Shown here: piece after piece, positions 55,285-64,000 of the stretch
How the letters are laid out: every line of letters starts with the position of its first letter
Position numbering within the stretch: position 1 is the stretch's first letter
Source: Ophiobolus disseminans
Lineage: Eukaryota; Ascomycota; Dothideomycetes; Pleosporales; Phaeosphaeriaceae
DNA length: 64,000 nucleotides
NCBI GenBank assembly: GCA_010093685.1
Contig: MU006219.1
Location: 124,001 to 188,000, forward strand
Reading direction: 5' to 3'
Translations under genes and position numbers: made by a program
Notes under the pieces: generated by a model
Database searches by the model: none
What the model saw: only the letters and a program-made list of their open reading frames with translations
Told to the model about the DNA's origin: nothing

Positions 55285-56145
55285 GTCATCGGTGGCAATG
55301 CGGAGTTACTTCAGTATCAGTTCATGACTGGGTCCAATGACGTTTTTGGGATTTGAAGTGTTCTCCATGCAAGTTTGAGTAGACACTCGTTTTAAAGAAA
55401 GAAAGAAGCATCCAGGAGATGTGTTGTAATGATGAGATGAAAGCACGTGTTTTTGGTGGAATGTTGGCGCCGCCTACTTATTTTAAGCGAAGAGATACTC
55501 GCGCAATAAGCTCTCATGATAGCAAAAAGACTTGAGATTATATCCACAGTGATAATTCTTCTCGATCCAATGTTTGCCGTGTTCAAGATAATCCACATCT
55601 CTGGCCGCTTCTCATTATAGACGCTCGTGAAAACTGCTCAAATCAAGTGCCTATAGCCATCAAGCTCTTTAAAACCTGTTGTTGATGTAATTCAAATCTA
55701 GCTGTGGTCCGATAAGTATCGTGTTAGCGTACAATGAATTCCTTATCAATCCGTCTGGGAAAACACCTCCCTATAGCAACGAGCCATTCATAGTCCTGAT
55801 CATTGTGCAAATACTCCGCAGCCCTCCTCCACACCCAACGCTGGGCTTACCCGTTATCTTGCTCGCTTGTGACGACATTCGCCTTTCGTTCCCCCTTTGT
55901 ACAAATGCAGAGCTCCCCACGCCCTTACTCACCCTTACCACCGGGAGAGAACGCATCAACAGGTCAGCAATCGTCAACAGTCAATCATTGTGACCGACCA
56001 AGGTATTCCCCACAGCTTCCTGTTCAAAGAACCATTAACTCACACCTCCAGATCTACTCTGCATCCATATTCCCCCAAGAAATCACTGCTCTCAACCTCA
56101 ACCATCACCCGCATACAGTTCAACCAGCCAAGACTCTCGAACACC
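55285..56145. other. Intergenic, promoter of the 844-aa gene
   Basis: AT-rich on the left (55370-55720), then C/A-rich from about 55800. The C-rich leader before the ATG at 56146 is open in frame back to 55897, but the composition and the ACACCATGGC context favour 56146 as the start. Confidence 0.4.
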
Positions 56146-58680
56146 ATGGCTTCCTACCGCTTCTCTCGTAGCGGTATCGCCCTCGCAGCTACTTTCGTAG
56201 CTGTCGCTGGCGGCATCAAGATCGCCTACAATATCTCCAAGGCCACCAAGTCGACCTCCTCCAAGTCTATCGAGTCGACACTCCTCAAGATCAAGTCTCA
56301 CGTCACCATCTCTTCGCTCTCCTCATATCGCTACAAGTGGGCCTCCGCCGTCGCCGTCGCTACCGGTACACACAACCCTCTCCAGCGTGGCCCGAAGCTG
56401 ATCGGCTGGTACAAGGACGCCGTCTACGAGCAGGAGTTCGGACTGCGCGGTGTGCTGGAGCATAGTGTCGCAGTTGAGAAGCATCTCAACGACGAGTTCT
56501 ATCGGCATGTTCCTCGGTCCATGGGCGCACCGTGTAACATTGCCTTCAACGTCGAGCCTCGGATGGTCCATTCCGTCCGTCACCTAGTCAAGGAAGTCCA
56601 GATCGACTATGGTGGTATGTCCTTGACCGACTTCAAGGCTCTTGTGCGCAAGAAGCTGAAACAATTTGCTCCACGCTCGCATTGGCTGGCTATTGCGCAG
56701 TATGCGCATGGTGATGAGCCTTGCGAGCCGCGTGCACATCAGCTGCGTATCACTCAGTATGCGCACTGCCACGAAGAGGAAGAGCCCGAGTATTTGGACT
56801 TCCCTACCCCTGATACCACCCGCAAGGATGTCTGGGAGAAGCACTACGCCCTTTTGCAAGACGTCGTAGCCGCATGTTCGGACTCCAACGCCCCTCAAGC
56901 GAAAGTCATCTTTTGGGAAATCTTCGAAGTCCTTCGGGGTGATACACCAGCCGAGTACGCGTCCCGGTTATTGGATTTGCTTGTTTACGACCCCATCGAC
57001 GTCTCGGAGGAAGATAGCAGGCAGATTTCACAGAAATACTGCATCAAGCCCCTCAAGTTCGTGACGCCCGGACACATCAAGTACATGCTCGACGTCGATG
57101 TTGCGCCCCACAAGGAGCCTTCCTATACAGCACGCATCTGGCTCCGCGACAACGCTCCACGTTGGATCGAGCGCCCGTATGATCACCATCCGCAGGCGTG
57201 GAAGGGGCGTGGCTTTCCTAGCGCTGTGCCTAGGAAGATTGTGTGGGAATTCTTCGACGCACAAGGCAAGCAGCACGACACCCTGCTTCCCATCGAACAA
57301 GTCCTCGCACAGTGTTACTACACGCGAGCCAGCACAGCCCGCTACTGCATCGGCCTCGTCGAGGACGGCGAGTCCTACCCGGAGAAGAGCGGAGAATATC
57401 CTGAAGGCCGGGACGGCTTTTTCCAAGACGAACTCGAGGCGGCACTTACTTTCTCGTGGGAGACGCTTCTGAAGGAGAAACATAAACACATGTCGTACAG
57501 TGCCATCCAGAAGTGGATCAAGCTCAATCCCAAGGAAGGCGAGAGGTACATCTACAACCGCGAAGTCGGGAAGAAGTTCTGGAAAGCCAATCCCGCGCAG
57601 AAGAAGTTCTGGCTCGACAACGACATGGCGGAGTTTCGAAAAGCTACTTGGCCGGACTTCAGCGCTAATGTGGACACGTATGAGGAGCAGCATCGCTTGA
57701 AGAAGAAGTTGGGGGCGTGCATCAAGACGGAAATTTCCCCGCGCGACGCTGCCATCTTGAAGGATGAGGCGGCTCTCAAGGCGCATGGGAAGTGGCTGAA
57801 ACCTGCGCCATGTTGGGAGGACTGGATTGCTGAGCGACGGGCTCGGGAGCGCCGTGCTGAAGAGAAGCTGGAGGCTCTGAGGCTAGCGGCTGCTGGTGAA
57901 GACGATGACGATGACGATGAAGGCTATCTGCCTCCTGGTGACACCCCACTGGTTGAGCAGGGCCGGGTTGCTGCATCCGGGGATGGTGTCAAGATTGCTC
58001 CTCATCCTGGCTTTGCCCACCATGCACTGCAGAACAAGGAGAATCTGGCTGCTTGCAAGGACTCGCTCTCGCCCGCCTCGAAGAAGTCTTCGGGTGATCC
58101 ATCTGTCGCTCAGTCTTCCAACACAGCTCATCAGGACGCCGACATTGACTTGGCGCAGATTGGACAGAAGCAGTACGAGCAGTGGAAGTCTTCCGGCCAG
58201 CAGCATGGCGCTCCACCTGGAATTGCCCCTCGTCCTTGCGTTGCATCCCCCACCCCCACTCCAGGCTTCACCACCAACCCCCCACACAAATCCATCCTCC
58301 TCGCCGCCCTCAAGAATATCATCCCTCAGCACACCACCTTTCTCCCCCCTCTACCCCAACTCTCCTCCCCCACCTATCTCTCCCACTTCGTTCCTCAGCA
58401 TGTCACCCCCTCCCCTTCCATCCCCCACCACCTCACCATCACCCGCCCCTCCGCCCCCGTTAACGTCAACGCCCTCGACTTCCACGAAAACGAGCAAATC
58501 TTCCTCGCCTACACCCGCACCGAAGGCGACATGCGCGACAAACCTCCTCCCCCGAAGAGACTTTCGTCTGTGGCTGGCACAATGATTTTCCGGGGCAGAA
58601 GTCGACGTATGCGTGGTGTGGGGCGAAGATGGCGCATCCGCAGACGGTGTGGGTTAGGCCTGATGTTTTGGGGGTTTTAA
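56146..58680 (+). CDS. Orphan 844-aa protein with N-terminal membrane helix, 3' end probably frameshifted
   Basis: Starts MASYRFSRSGIALAATFVAV; residues 9-28 form one hydrophobic helix, likely a membrane anchor. The body (about 60-600) is soluble and rich in W, H and charged residues, for example KGRGFPSAVPRKIVWEFFD and EAALTFSWETLLKEKHKHMS. It is followed by an acidic run EDDDDDDEGYLPPGD (about 585-600) and a disordered proline-rich part. After a C5 run at 58549-58553 the annotated frame turns into an arginine-rich tail ending at 58680. Another frame from the same point gives PEETFVCGWHNDFPGQKSTY and stops at 58700, and looks much more like protein. One missing C would explain this. No family recognised. 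Confidence 0.65.
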   Translation: MASYRFSRSGIALAATFVAVAGGIKIAYNISKATKSTSSKSIESTLLKIKSHVTISSLSSYRYKWASAVAVATGTHNPLQRGPKLIGWYKDAVYEQEFGLRGVLEHSVAVEKHLNDEFYRHVPRSMGAPCNIAFNVEPRMVHSVRHLVKEVQIDYGGMSLTDFKALVRKKLKQFAPRSHWLAIAQYAHGDEPCEPRAHQLRITQYAHCHEEEEPEYLDFPTPDTTRKDVWEKHYALLQDVVAACSDSNAPQAKVIFWEIFEVLRGDTPAEYASRLLDLLVYDPIDVSEEDSRQISQKYCIKPLKFVTPGHIKYMLDVDVAPHKEPSYTARIWLRDNAPRWIERPYDHHPQAWKGRGFPSAVPRKIVWEFFDAQGKQHDTLLPIEQVLAQCYYTRASTARYCIGLVEDGESYPEKSGEYPEGRDGFFQDELEAALTFSWETLLKEKHKHMSYSAIQKWIKLNPKEGERYIYNREVGKKFWKANPAQKKFWLDNDMAEFRKATWPDFSANVDTYEEQHRLKKKLGACIKTEISPRDAAILKDEAALKAHGKWLKPAPCWEDWIAERRARERRAEEKLEALRLAAAGEDDDDDDEGYLPPGDTPLVEQGRVAASGDGVKIAPHPGFAHHALQNKENLAACKDSLSPASKKSSGDPSVAQSSNTAHQDADIDLAQIGQKQYEQWKSSGQQHGAPPGIAPRPCVASPTPTPGFTTNPPHKSILLAALKNIIPQHTTFLPPLPQLSSPTYLSHFVPQHVTPSPSIPHHLTITRPSAPVNVNALDFHENEQIFLAYTRTEGDMRDKPPPPKRLSSVAGTMIFRGRSRRMRGVGRRWRIRRRCGLGLMFWGF

Positions 58681-58700
58681 GGGGGTTTAATCGTGGGTGA

Positions 58701-60822
58701 GGAAGAGATGGGGATTGGAGAGAGGATGGGCTTATGTTGTCTGTATGAAAAAACGTGGGAAGTGGAGTCATGGGGTGGATGTATTTGGCTTTGTTGATTT
58801 TGTCTTGTTGGTTCGGGGATGTTGAGCTACTCGCTCTCCTCCAACGCTGGCGTTTGCATGTTGTTTGATTAGAAAAGACGCGGGGCTTAGTGCTCGTGTC
58901 TCGCGGTGTGGGATGCTTATAGTGGTTTATATTGTAATGCGGTGGAGGATAGAGAGGTTGGGATTTCCGCGTGTAGGTAGATCAAAAGCCAAAAAGTGGA
59001 AATGTAAAGGAAAATAAGGCTTATGCTTTATGGGTAAAGACATGTTCTGGGTACCTGAATGATTCTACGTCTCTTGATGATAGTGGATGTTGGTGTACGA
59101 GCGCCCGGTCTGAAATGTTGAGAGCTTAGACATGGCAGAATATTGGTATGGCTCGAGTCGGAAATTGAGGATTGTTGAGACGGAGGTATAGGGACTAGCA
59201 TACATACATAGCTTGGCGCGTGTATGGAGGTCGATGTGATATCAAGTTCGCTGCGAGCCTGGATGGCCTTTTACGACTGCAACTGGCGATGGAGAAACCC
59301 CGACTCGATTGTTGCAAACATGCAGGCCTGATATTCGCCAAGATAATGCGATATATGGAAGTTAACTTGCTGTGATCGGACTTCCCTTGTTAAGCGCGGA
59401 TTGTTCTATACGCGCTCGTACTCTTGAGAAATGTGAGTGAGCATTGTGTTGGATGTGTACTTCAACTCAAAGTAACTTCGTCTGCGCACACCTGCATTAA
59501 TCATGGGGAATGGATTAAACTGATGTAGAGTGTGTTACTCATGCGTCCTGATAAAACTCAGTGTGAAGCTTACAGAAATCCGCCTTACTATCCTGTCCGG
59601 TATGTCCAAGAACTACACTGCCCAAATGCCTCGTCTTGCCCCCGTCAGCGGATGGCGAAGTCCTTACCTCCTCACACCGGAGCCGGCGGCGACGAACATG
59701 CCAAGATGTCTACGCCTCTATGATCTGTCATGAGTGAGAAACTCGGTCTTATTGTATCTCGGACGAGCAATGGACAATGTGTACGAAGGTGGCAGTGAGG
59801 GCTTGATGTAGTTGCGAGGTCTTGGCGGCCTAAATGCCTCAGGCTGTCGTCGGCCACAAATGATGCTGATTGACGGCGGTGAGATTAGACTCATCGAGAC
59901 CCGCAAAGGCTTGGCAGGCGCATGGGCCGCTAAGCTGTGACGCCACGGCATGACGTCGCCGGCCACCACTTAGCTCATGACGCACGCAGGAGCAGTCGCA
60001 ATCGCAATGCACAGTCGAGCGTCGCGTTGGAAGACGCAGAAGTGAAGCAAAAACATGCGCAAGCAATTTTCTTTGATGAGGAATTATCTCTGGGCCTGCG
60101 ACGGGATGTGCAGGGGAAGTGGAGCTGAGGGCCGCTTGGTCTTGCTTGGTGCTGGGGCTGTGCACCGCCAAACGGCGGGTGGGCCAGCGTTTGGCAAGCT
60201 TGCAAGCCCGCCAGCCTCCTGTCCGTCATCCCAACCACCAGAGAAAGTTGTGCTGCGCCCTCTTCCCCCTCCTCATCAACGCGCTAAATAGCCATTCCGC
60301 TATCAAAGTCCCAAGACTGCAGAAGTGCAATTGATCCCTCCGCCGTCCATTCGCCAAGCGGCTCTTCTTGTTGCTGCCCAGCCAATTGCAAGCATCCCAT
60401 CGCTGGCTAACCCCAAGCCGCCAAAGCTTGCTTTGAGACGGCCACGGTCATTCATATAACCCGCCAGCCACTTCCCGACACCTCTTGCGCATCTGACTCT
60501 CTCGTGAGCCAGCGCAGTATGAGTGAGTAACTATGGTCCTTTGACACATTATCCCCGTCTTCCTCCGTCGCAGTCATCCGCAATCGGCAGTTGCCCGGTC
60601 GAGTCAACCGTGTCTTGGTAGCCCAAGCCGCGAGACGTCCATCATCAACGCTGTACGCTGCTGCTCTCCTCCATCGCCAGCGCACCATCTGCAAATATTC
60701 TCCCTCGCCCCGGCGGCGCTTTACCACAATAATTGCTAATATCGCACTACTCAGGAACCATCAAGAGAGACTTCCACCGTTTGGGACGCCATCCATCCTA
60801 CCACCAGCCGCAGCAGCAGAAT
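58701..60822. other. Intergenic, 2.1 kb
   Basis: No gene recognised. The left part is AT-rich; from about 59.9 kb composition becomes GC-richer. The segment 60500-60822 is the 5' region of the VCX1 homologue and may contain its first exon (see finding at 60523). Confidence 0.45.
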
Positions 60823-62151
60823 ATGCCCGCGCCTACCAATGGCGCGCTGACCAGCGAGTATACGCCGCTCATCGGCCACACCCAGACACGTGAGGACGAG
60901 TCGCGCTTCAAGACTATCCCAAAGCACGTTGCACACATCACCTACAAGGTGCTCACCAGCAGCTATGTCAACGTCCTGCTTGCCTTTGTCCCCGTTGGCA
61001 TCATCGCGGGCATCATGGGATGGAACCCCACCGCCGTCTTCATCCTCAATTTCATCTCCATCATCCCGCTTGCCGCCCTCCTCAGCTTTGCGACCGAGGA
61101 ACTGTCTGCGAAAATGGGCCAGACCTTCGGTGGCCTGATGAATGCGACGTTCGGAAATGCCGTCGAATTGATTGTAAGGCCGCGATGCGCCAACATGCGC
61201 CCAGACGCCCACTGACTCCCACAGGTCTCCATCGTCGCGCTCAAGCAGGGCGAGATCCGCATCGTCCAGTCCAGCATGCTCGGCAGCATCCTCTCCAATA
61301 TTCTGCTCGTCCTCGGCTGCTGCTTCCTTGCCGCCGGCATCCGCGAGCAGGAGAGCAGCTTTAACGAGACGGTGGCATCCACCATGTCGTCGCTCATGGC
61401 CGTCGCATCCGCCTCGCTCATCATCCCCGCCACTCTCTACGCCGTTATGCGGAACGACGAGAAGAAGGACCCAGAAACCGACAGAAACATCCTCGTCCTG
61501 TCGCACGGCACCGCTATTATCCTGCTCGTCCTCTACATCCTGTACCTCTACTTCCAGCTGTACAGCCACCACAACTTGTTCGCCGACGTTGAGAACCAGG
61601 GCGGTGACTCCGAGGAAGAGGAGAAGCCAATTTTGACCCCCATCGAGGCCGGCGTGGTACTCGTCCTCGTCACCGTCATGGTAGCCATCTGCGCCGAGTT
61701 CCTGGTCGACAGCATCGACTCCATCGTCGAATCCGCGCACATCAGCAAGACCTTTGTCGGTCTGATTCTCATACCCATCGTCGGAAACGCCGCCGAGCAC
61801 GTCACCGCCGTCATCGTCGCATCCAAGGGCAAAATGGATCTTGCCATCAACGTCGCAATCGGCAGCTCCATGCAGATCGCGCTCTTCGTCACGCCCTTCC
61901 TCGTCATCCTCGGCTGGATCATGCACCAACCCATGACTCTGCACTTCCAGGGCTTCGAAACCATCATCTTCTTCGTCTCAGTCCTGATTGTCAACTATCT
62001 CATCCAGGACGGCAAGAGCAATTACCTCGAGGGAGCCATGTGCTTGGGTATCTACGCCATCATTGCGCTGGCCTTTTACATCTACCCCGACAACGCCTCG
62101 GGCGAGCTGGGCCCCAAGTTCATCCAGACGTTTTTCAGCGGATCAGCTTGA
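60823..62151 (+). CDS. VCX1: Vacuolar Ca2+/H+ exchanger
   Basis: Exons 60823-61173 and 61225-62151, intron 61174-61224 (51 nt, GTAAGG..CACAG with CTGAC branch-like site), 425 aa. About eleven membrane helices. The two cation-selecting alpha repeats are plain: GLMNATFGNAVELIVSIVAL (spanning the splice, around residues 105-124) and IPIVGNAAEHVTAVIVASKG in the second half. The acidic motif between halves (GGDSEEEEKP) is typical of CAX proteins. The family moves Ca2+ into the vacuole in exchange for protons. Residues such as TEELSAKMGQTFGGLMNATF align with yeast Vcx1. The ATG at 60823 is the conservative start; an upstream micro-exon could add about 30 residues. Confidence 0.92.
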
Positions 62152-63575
62152 GCGGCGGCTTTTCTTGACTTGACGGATAGAAAATGATGGATATATGCAC
62201 ACATAATCGAACTTGAAAAGAATGCGCGCCCGCTGCGCGGCGTGGGATTACATTTTTCTTTTCCTACTCTTTTGTACATGCCTTTTTCTATTGAATGCGC
62301 AGCCTACCTCCTCCTGAGACCAACGGGAGTTGAGAGTGCGTAGACGACCATTTCCCAACAATTTTCTTTACTGTTGTATCGTTTCCTTGTCTCTGTGTAC
62401 GATTAGGTGATCGTGGGGCGGTTTTTCTTCAGGCATCCTGGCGTTGTTGCATGGGGCAAGAGATTCGTTTGTGCGGCACTGTGCAAAAGTGTAGGCGTGG
62501 CTTAGTGTAGAACGTGAGTTAGTCGACGAGAGAAGACGGGGTTGTATATGTAGGATCGAGAAATGTGAAAAGTAAAATACAAGTTTTGTGTGTATTTTTT
62601 GATGGGGATGGTGTTTGAAAGGATTTGCCAATCGTTGCGTGTCTGCGAGACGCGATTGTACGGTTCGTTTGATATGTGAATCCCCGACGCTTGGGGTATC
62701 ATGGCATGTTAACTTGACTTTTATTTGCAAATTCTTACCTCTTAAGTTACCACACAAACACCCCAACACCACTCTGCATTTCCACATCCGATCCTTCTTC
62801 CTACAAATATACATACAAAACTCGGCCGCGCCTGCTTGCCGACAACAAGTACGCGATACAACGATTGACTGTTCGGCAATACGAGCATGTAGGGTCAAAC
62901 AGCCACGCCAAAGCACTTGAAATTAGATGTAGTGTCTTTGGTTTGGCGGATACGTAATGAATCAGGTTTTGGGGAAAACATATTGTTGTTAATACGACAG
63001 GGAAGAGGGAGTGAGCTGGGTATGTGTTTGTGTCTTCTGATGGCAGGGGAGGAAGGAGAAAGGCACTCTTCGATGGCTGACGGTTTTAGGTATCCCGAGG
63101 AGTTCGTAGAAAACACACAGCAATATTCCCAATTTCAAATTCTATCGAATGGCGGTCATTGCATCAAACGAACCCACGATGAATAGGAGATTCACACCCC
63201 ACTGTGTATGTCCGAGAAACCAAAGTACTCCAGCAGAGACCGAGGGTGAAATTGTCTCCCAACCTCCCCGTTCGCACACCTAAATGACCTAATGGAGTCT
63301 TGCATGTAAAAGAATCTCCGCCTTTCCCTTAGAAGCCCAGGTCACGCGCCCTACCTACTGCTGCTAGGTCTCTTCTAGCCCAACCTCATCTGGCAGTCAC
63401 GTGCCCTACGAACACCCCGAGAATGGGGATAAGCTTCCGCAAATATGCTGATCTCACAGCGTTTGTAGGGCTGGGGTGGAACTTGCTTGGATAAAAGGTA
63501 TCGGGTCCTGCGCATTGAGATATTTCCTTGCCATCCCCTTCGATCCACTCAACTTCTGACACGTCAACGACAATC
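62152..63575. other. Intergenic
   Basis: 3' flank of the VCX1 homologue and promoter of the last gene. A minus frame of 182 codons (62368-62916) lacks domains and is rejected. No other feature apart from the TATA-like element listed separately. Confidence 0.45.
63491..63498 (+). promoter_or_regulatory. TATA-like element
   Basis: ATAAAAGG about 80 bp before the ATG at 63576, followed by a C/T-rich leader (GCCATCCCCTTCGATCCACTC). Distance and context suit a TATA box of a regulated gene. Confidence 0.5.
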
Positions 63576-64000
63576 ATGAAGTTCAAAACTTTCATTCGAC
63601 TATGTCTCCTGGCTCTGCTCGGCTGGGCTTTGCTGTGCAAGGGTGCACCGGCGAGTGCCCCTGAGAAGCTCATGGCTACTACAACTGTGGAAGCGTCCGT
63701 CGATTGGTCTACGGGAGTTGTAGTTGTTGAGGGTGTTGTCTCATCTGTAAGTATACATTTTTTGGAAGTGGCGCTCGATGGTCAATTTGTGACTTGGCTG
63801 CGACTTCCACACGTGCCCCAAGACACCTCCCAGATTTTATTCTCACCACTCATATACGCCATCCCCACGCGAATTACACGCTTTGATGGACTTACCGCGA
63901 TCCGCACTCTGCGTACATGTTTATGTTCTGATTATCAGGGTGGTGGCACGCTTGACCGCGCAAATGCGCAAACTTCACATCGCTACAGCAAACTGACCAT
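63576..64000 (+). CDS. Putative secreted protein, partial at window end
   Basis: ATG in CAATCATGAAG followed by MKFKTFIRLCLLALLGWALL and CKGAPASA, a basic residue cluster, hydrophobic core and AxA-like cleavage site: a standard signal peptide of about 27 residues. The frame remains open to the last base of the window, 141 codons. A GTAAGT at 63747-63752 followed by CTCCCAG near 63825-63831 or TATCAG near 63934-63939 looks like an intron, so only about the first 57 residues are secure. No domain is recognised. A small secreted protein is one possibility. Confidence 0.55.
   Translation, partial: MKFKTFIRLCLLALLGWALLCKGAPASAPEKLMATTTVEASVDWSTGVVVVEGVVSSVSIHFLEVALDGQFVTWLRLPHVPQDTSQILFSPLIYAIPTRITRFDGLTAIRTLRTCLCSDYQGGGTLDRANAQTSHRYSKLT

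Noticed and set aside
60751..61944. Minus-strand frame of 397 codons across the VCX1 homologue
   Set aside because: Antisense shadow of a strongly conserved transporter; its acidic, repetitive translation mirrors the alanine, valine and isoleucine codons on the other strand, and it crosses the VCX1 intron.
62368..62916. Minus-strand frame of 182 codons downstream of VCX1
   Set aside because: Low-complexity, no domain, lies in a likely 3' flank and promoter region.
1..64000. tRNA, rRNA, CRISPR array, biosynthetic gene cluster
   Set aside because: No TTCGAATC-type tRNA arm in a foldable context, no rRNA core sequence, no regular spacer-repeat array, and no polyketide or peptide synthase or associated set was seen.

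Overview
The window is a filamentous ascomycete (Pezizomycotina) chromosome segment. Protein-coding genes carry short introns of about 42-114 nt with GT..AG ends and CTAA/CTAAC-like branch sites, and the families present (MLP1/TPR nucleoporin, TFIIE-beta, MER3/HFM1, VCX1, a 7TM-RGS protein, Fot1/pogo and Tc1/mariner transposons) are fungal. A Dothideomycete such as a Pleosporales species is my inference; the sequence does not prove it. No rRNA, tRNA or CRISPR was seen.

Layout. 0.9-12.2 kb is a normal gene-dense block: a carboxypeptidase-S-like M20 peptidase (-), an unrecognised small protein (-), a seven-helix protein with a C-terminal RGS domain (-), a rhodopsin-like integral membrane protein (-), a short-chain dehydrogenase (+), an LSB1/PIN3-type SH3 protein (+) and an MFS-like transporter (+). 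12.2-16.7 kb has no gene and is largely diverged tandem repeats (unit about 290 bp, then irregular 160-180 bp, then about 213 bp). 16.75-24.8 kb holds TFIIE-beta and the 2264-aa MLP1/TPR nucleoporin, divergently transcribed from a 362-bp gap. 24.8-29.7 kb is an insertion zone with one complete but inactivated Fot1/pogo element. 29.7-36.7 kb holds a nucleotide-sugar transporter and the meiotic helicase MER3/HFM1.

36.7-55.3 kb is an accessory island: a protein-kinase pseudogene broken by a frameshift, nonsense codons and a Tc1-like element; about 4.3 kb with no convincing gene; a hypothetical membrane protein; and a second host gene broken by a Tc1/mariner-like element whose own right terminal inverted repeat is split by a second Fot1/pogo element. 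Most nonsense codons in transposons and host pseudogenes are CpA-to-TpA or TpG-to-TpA changes, the pattern expected of repeat-induced point mutation (RIP). 56-64 kb returns to apparently active genes: an 844-aa orphan with a frameshifted 3' end, the vacuolar Ca2+/H+ exchanger VCX1, and the start of a predicted secreted protein running off the window.

Most notable: (1) the SH3 gene carries a second copy of its last 13 codons just downstream, differing mainly at synonymous sites and placed behind a splice acceptor so that an alternative C-terminus is possible; (2) the nested transposon stack, whose removal restores the host reading frame exactly; (3) the gene-free tandem repeat field. I see no confidently new multi-gene system.
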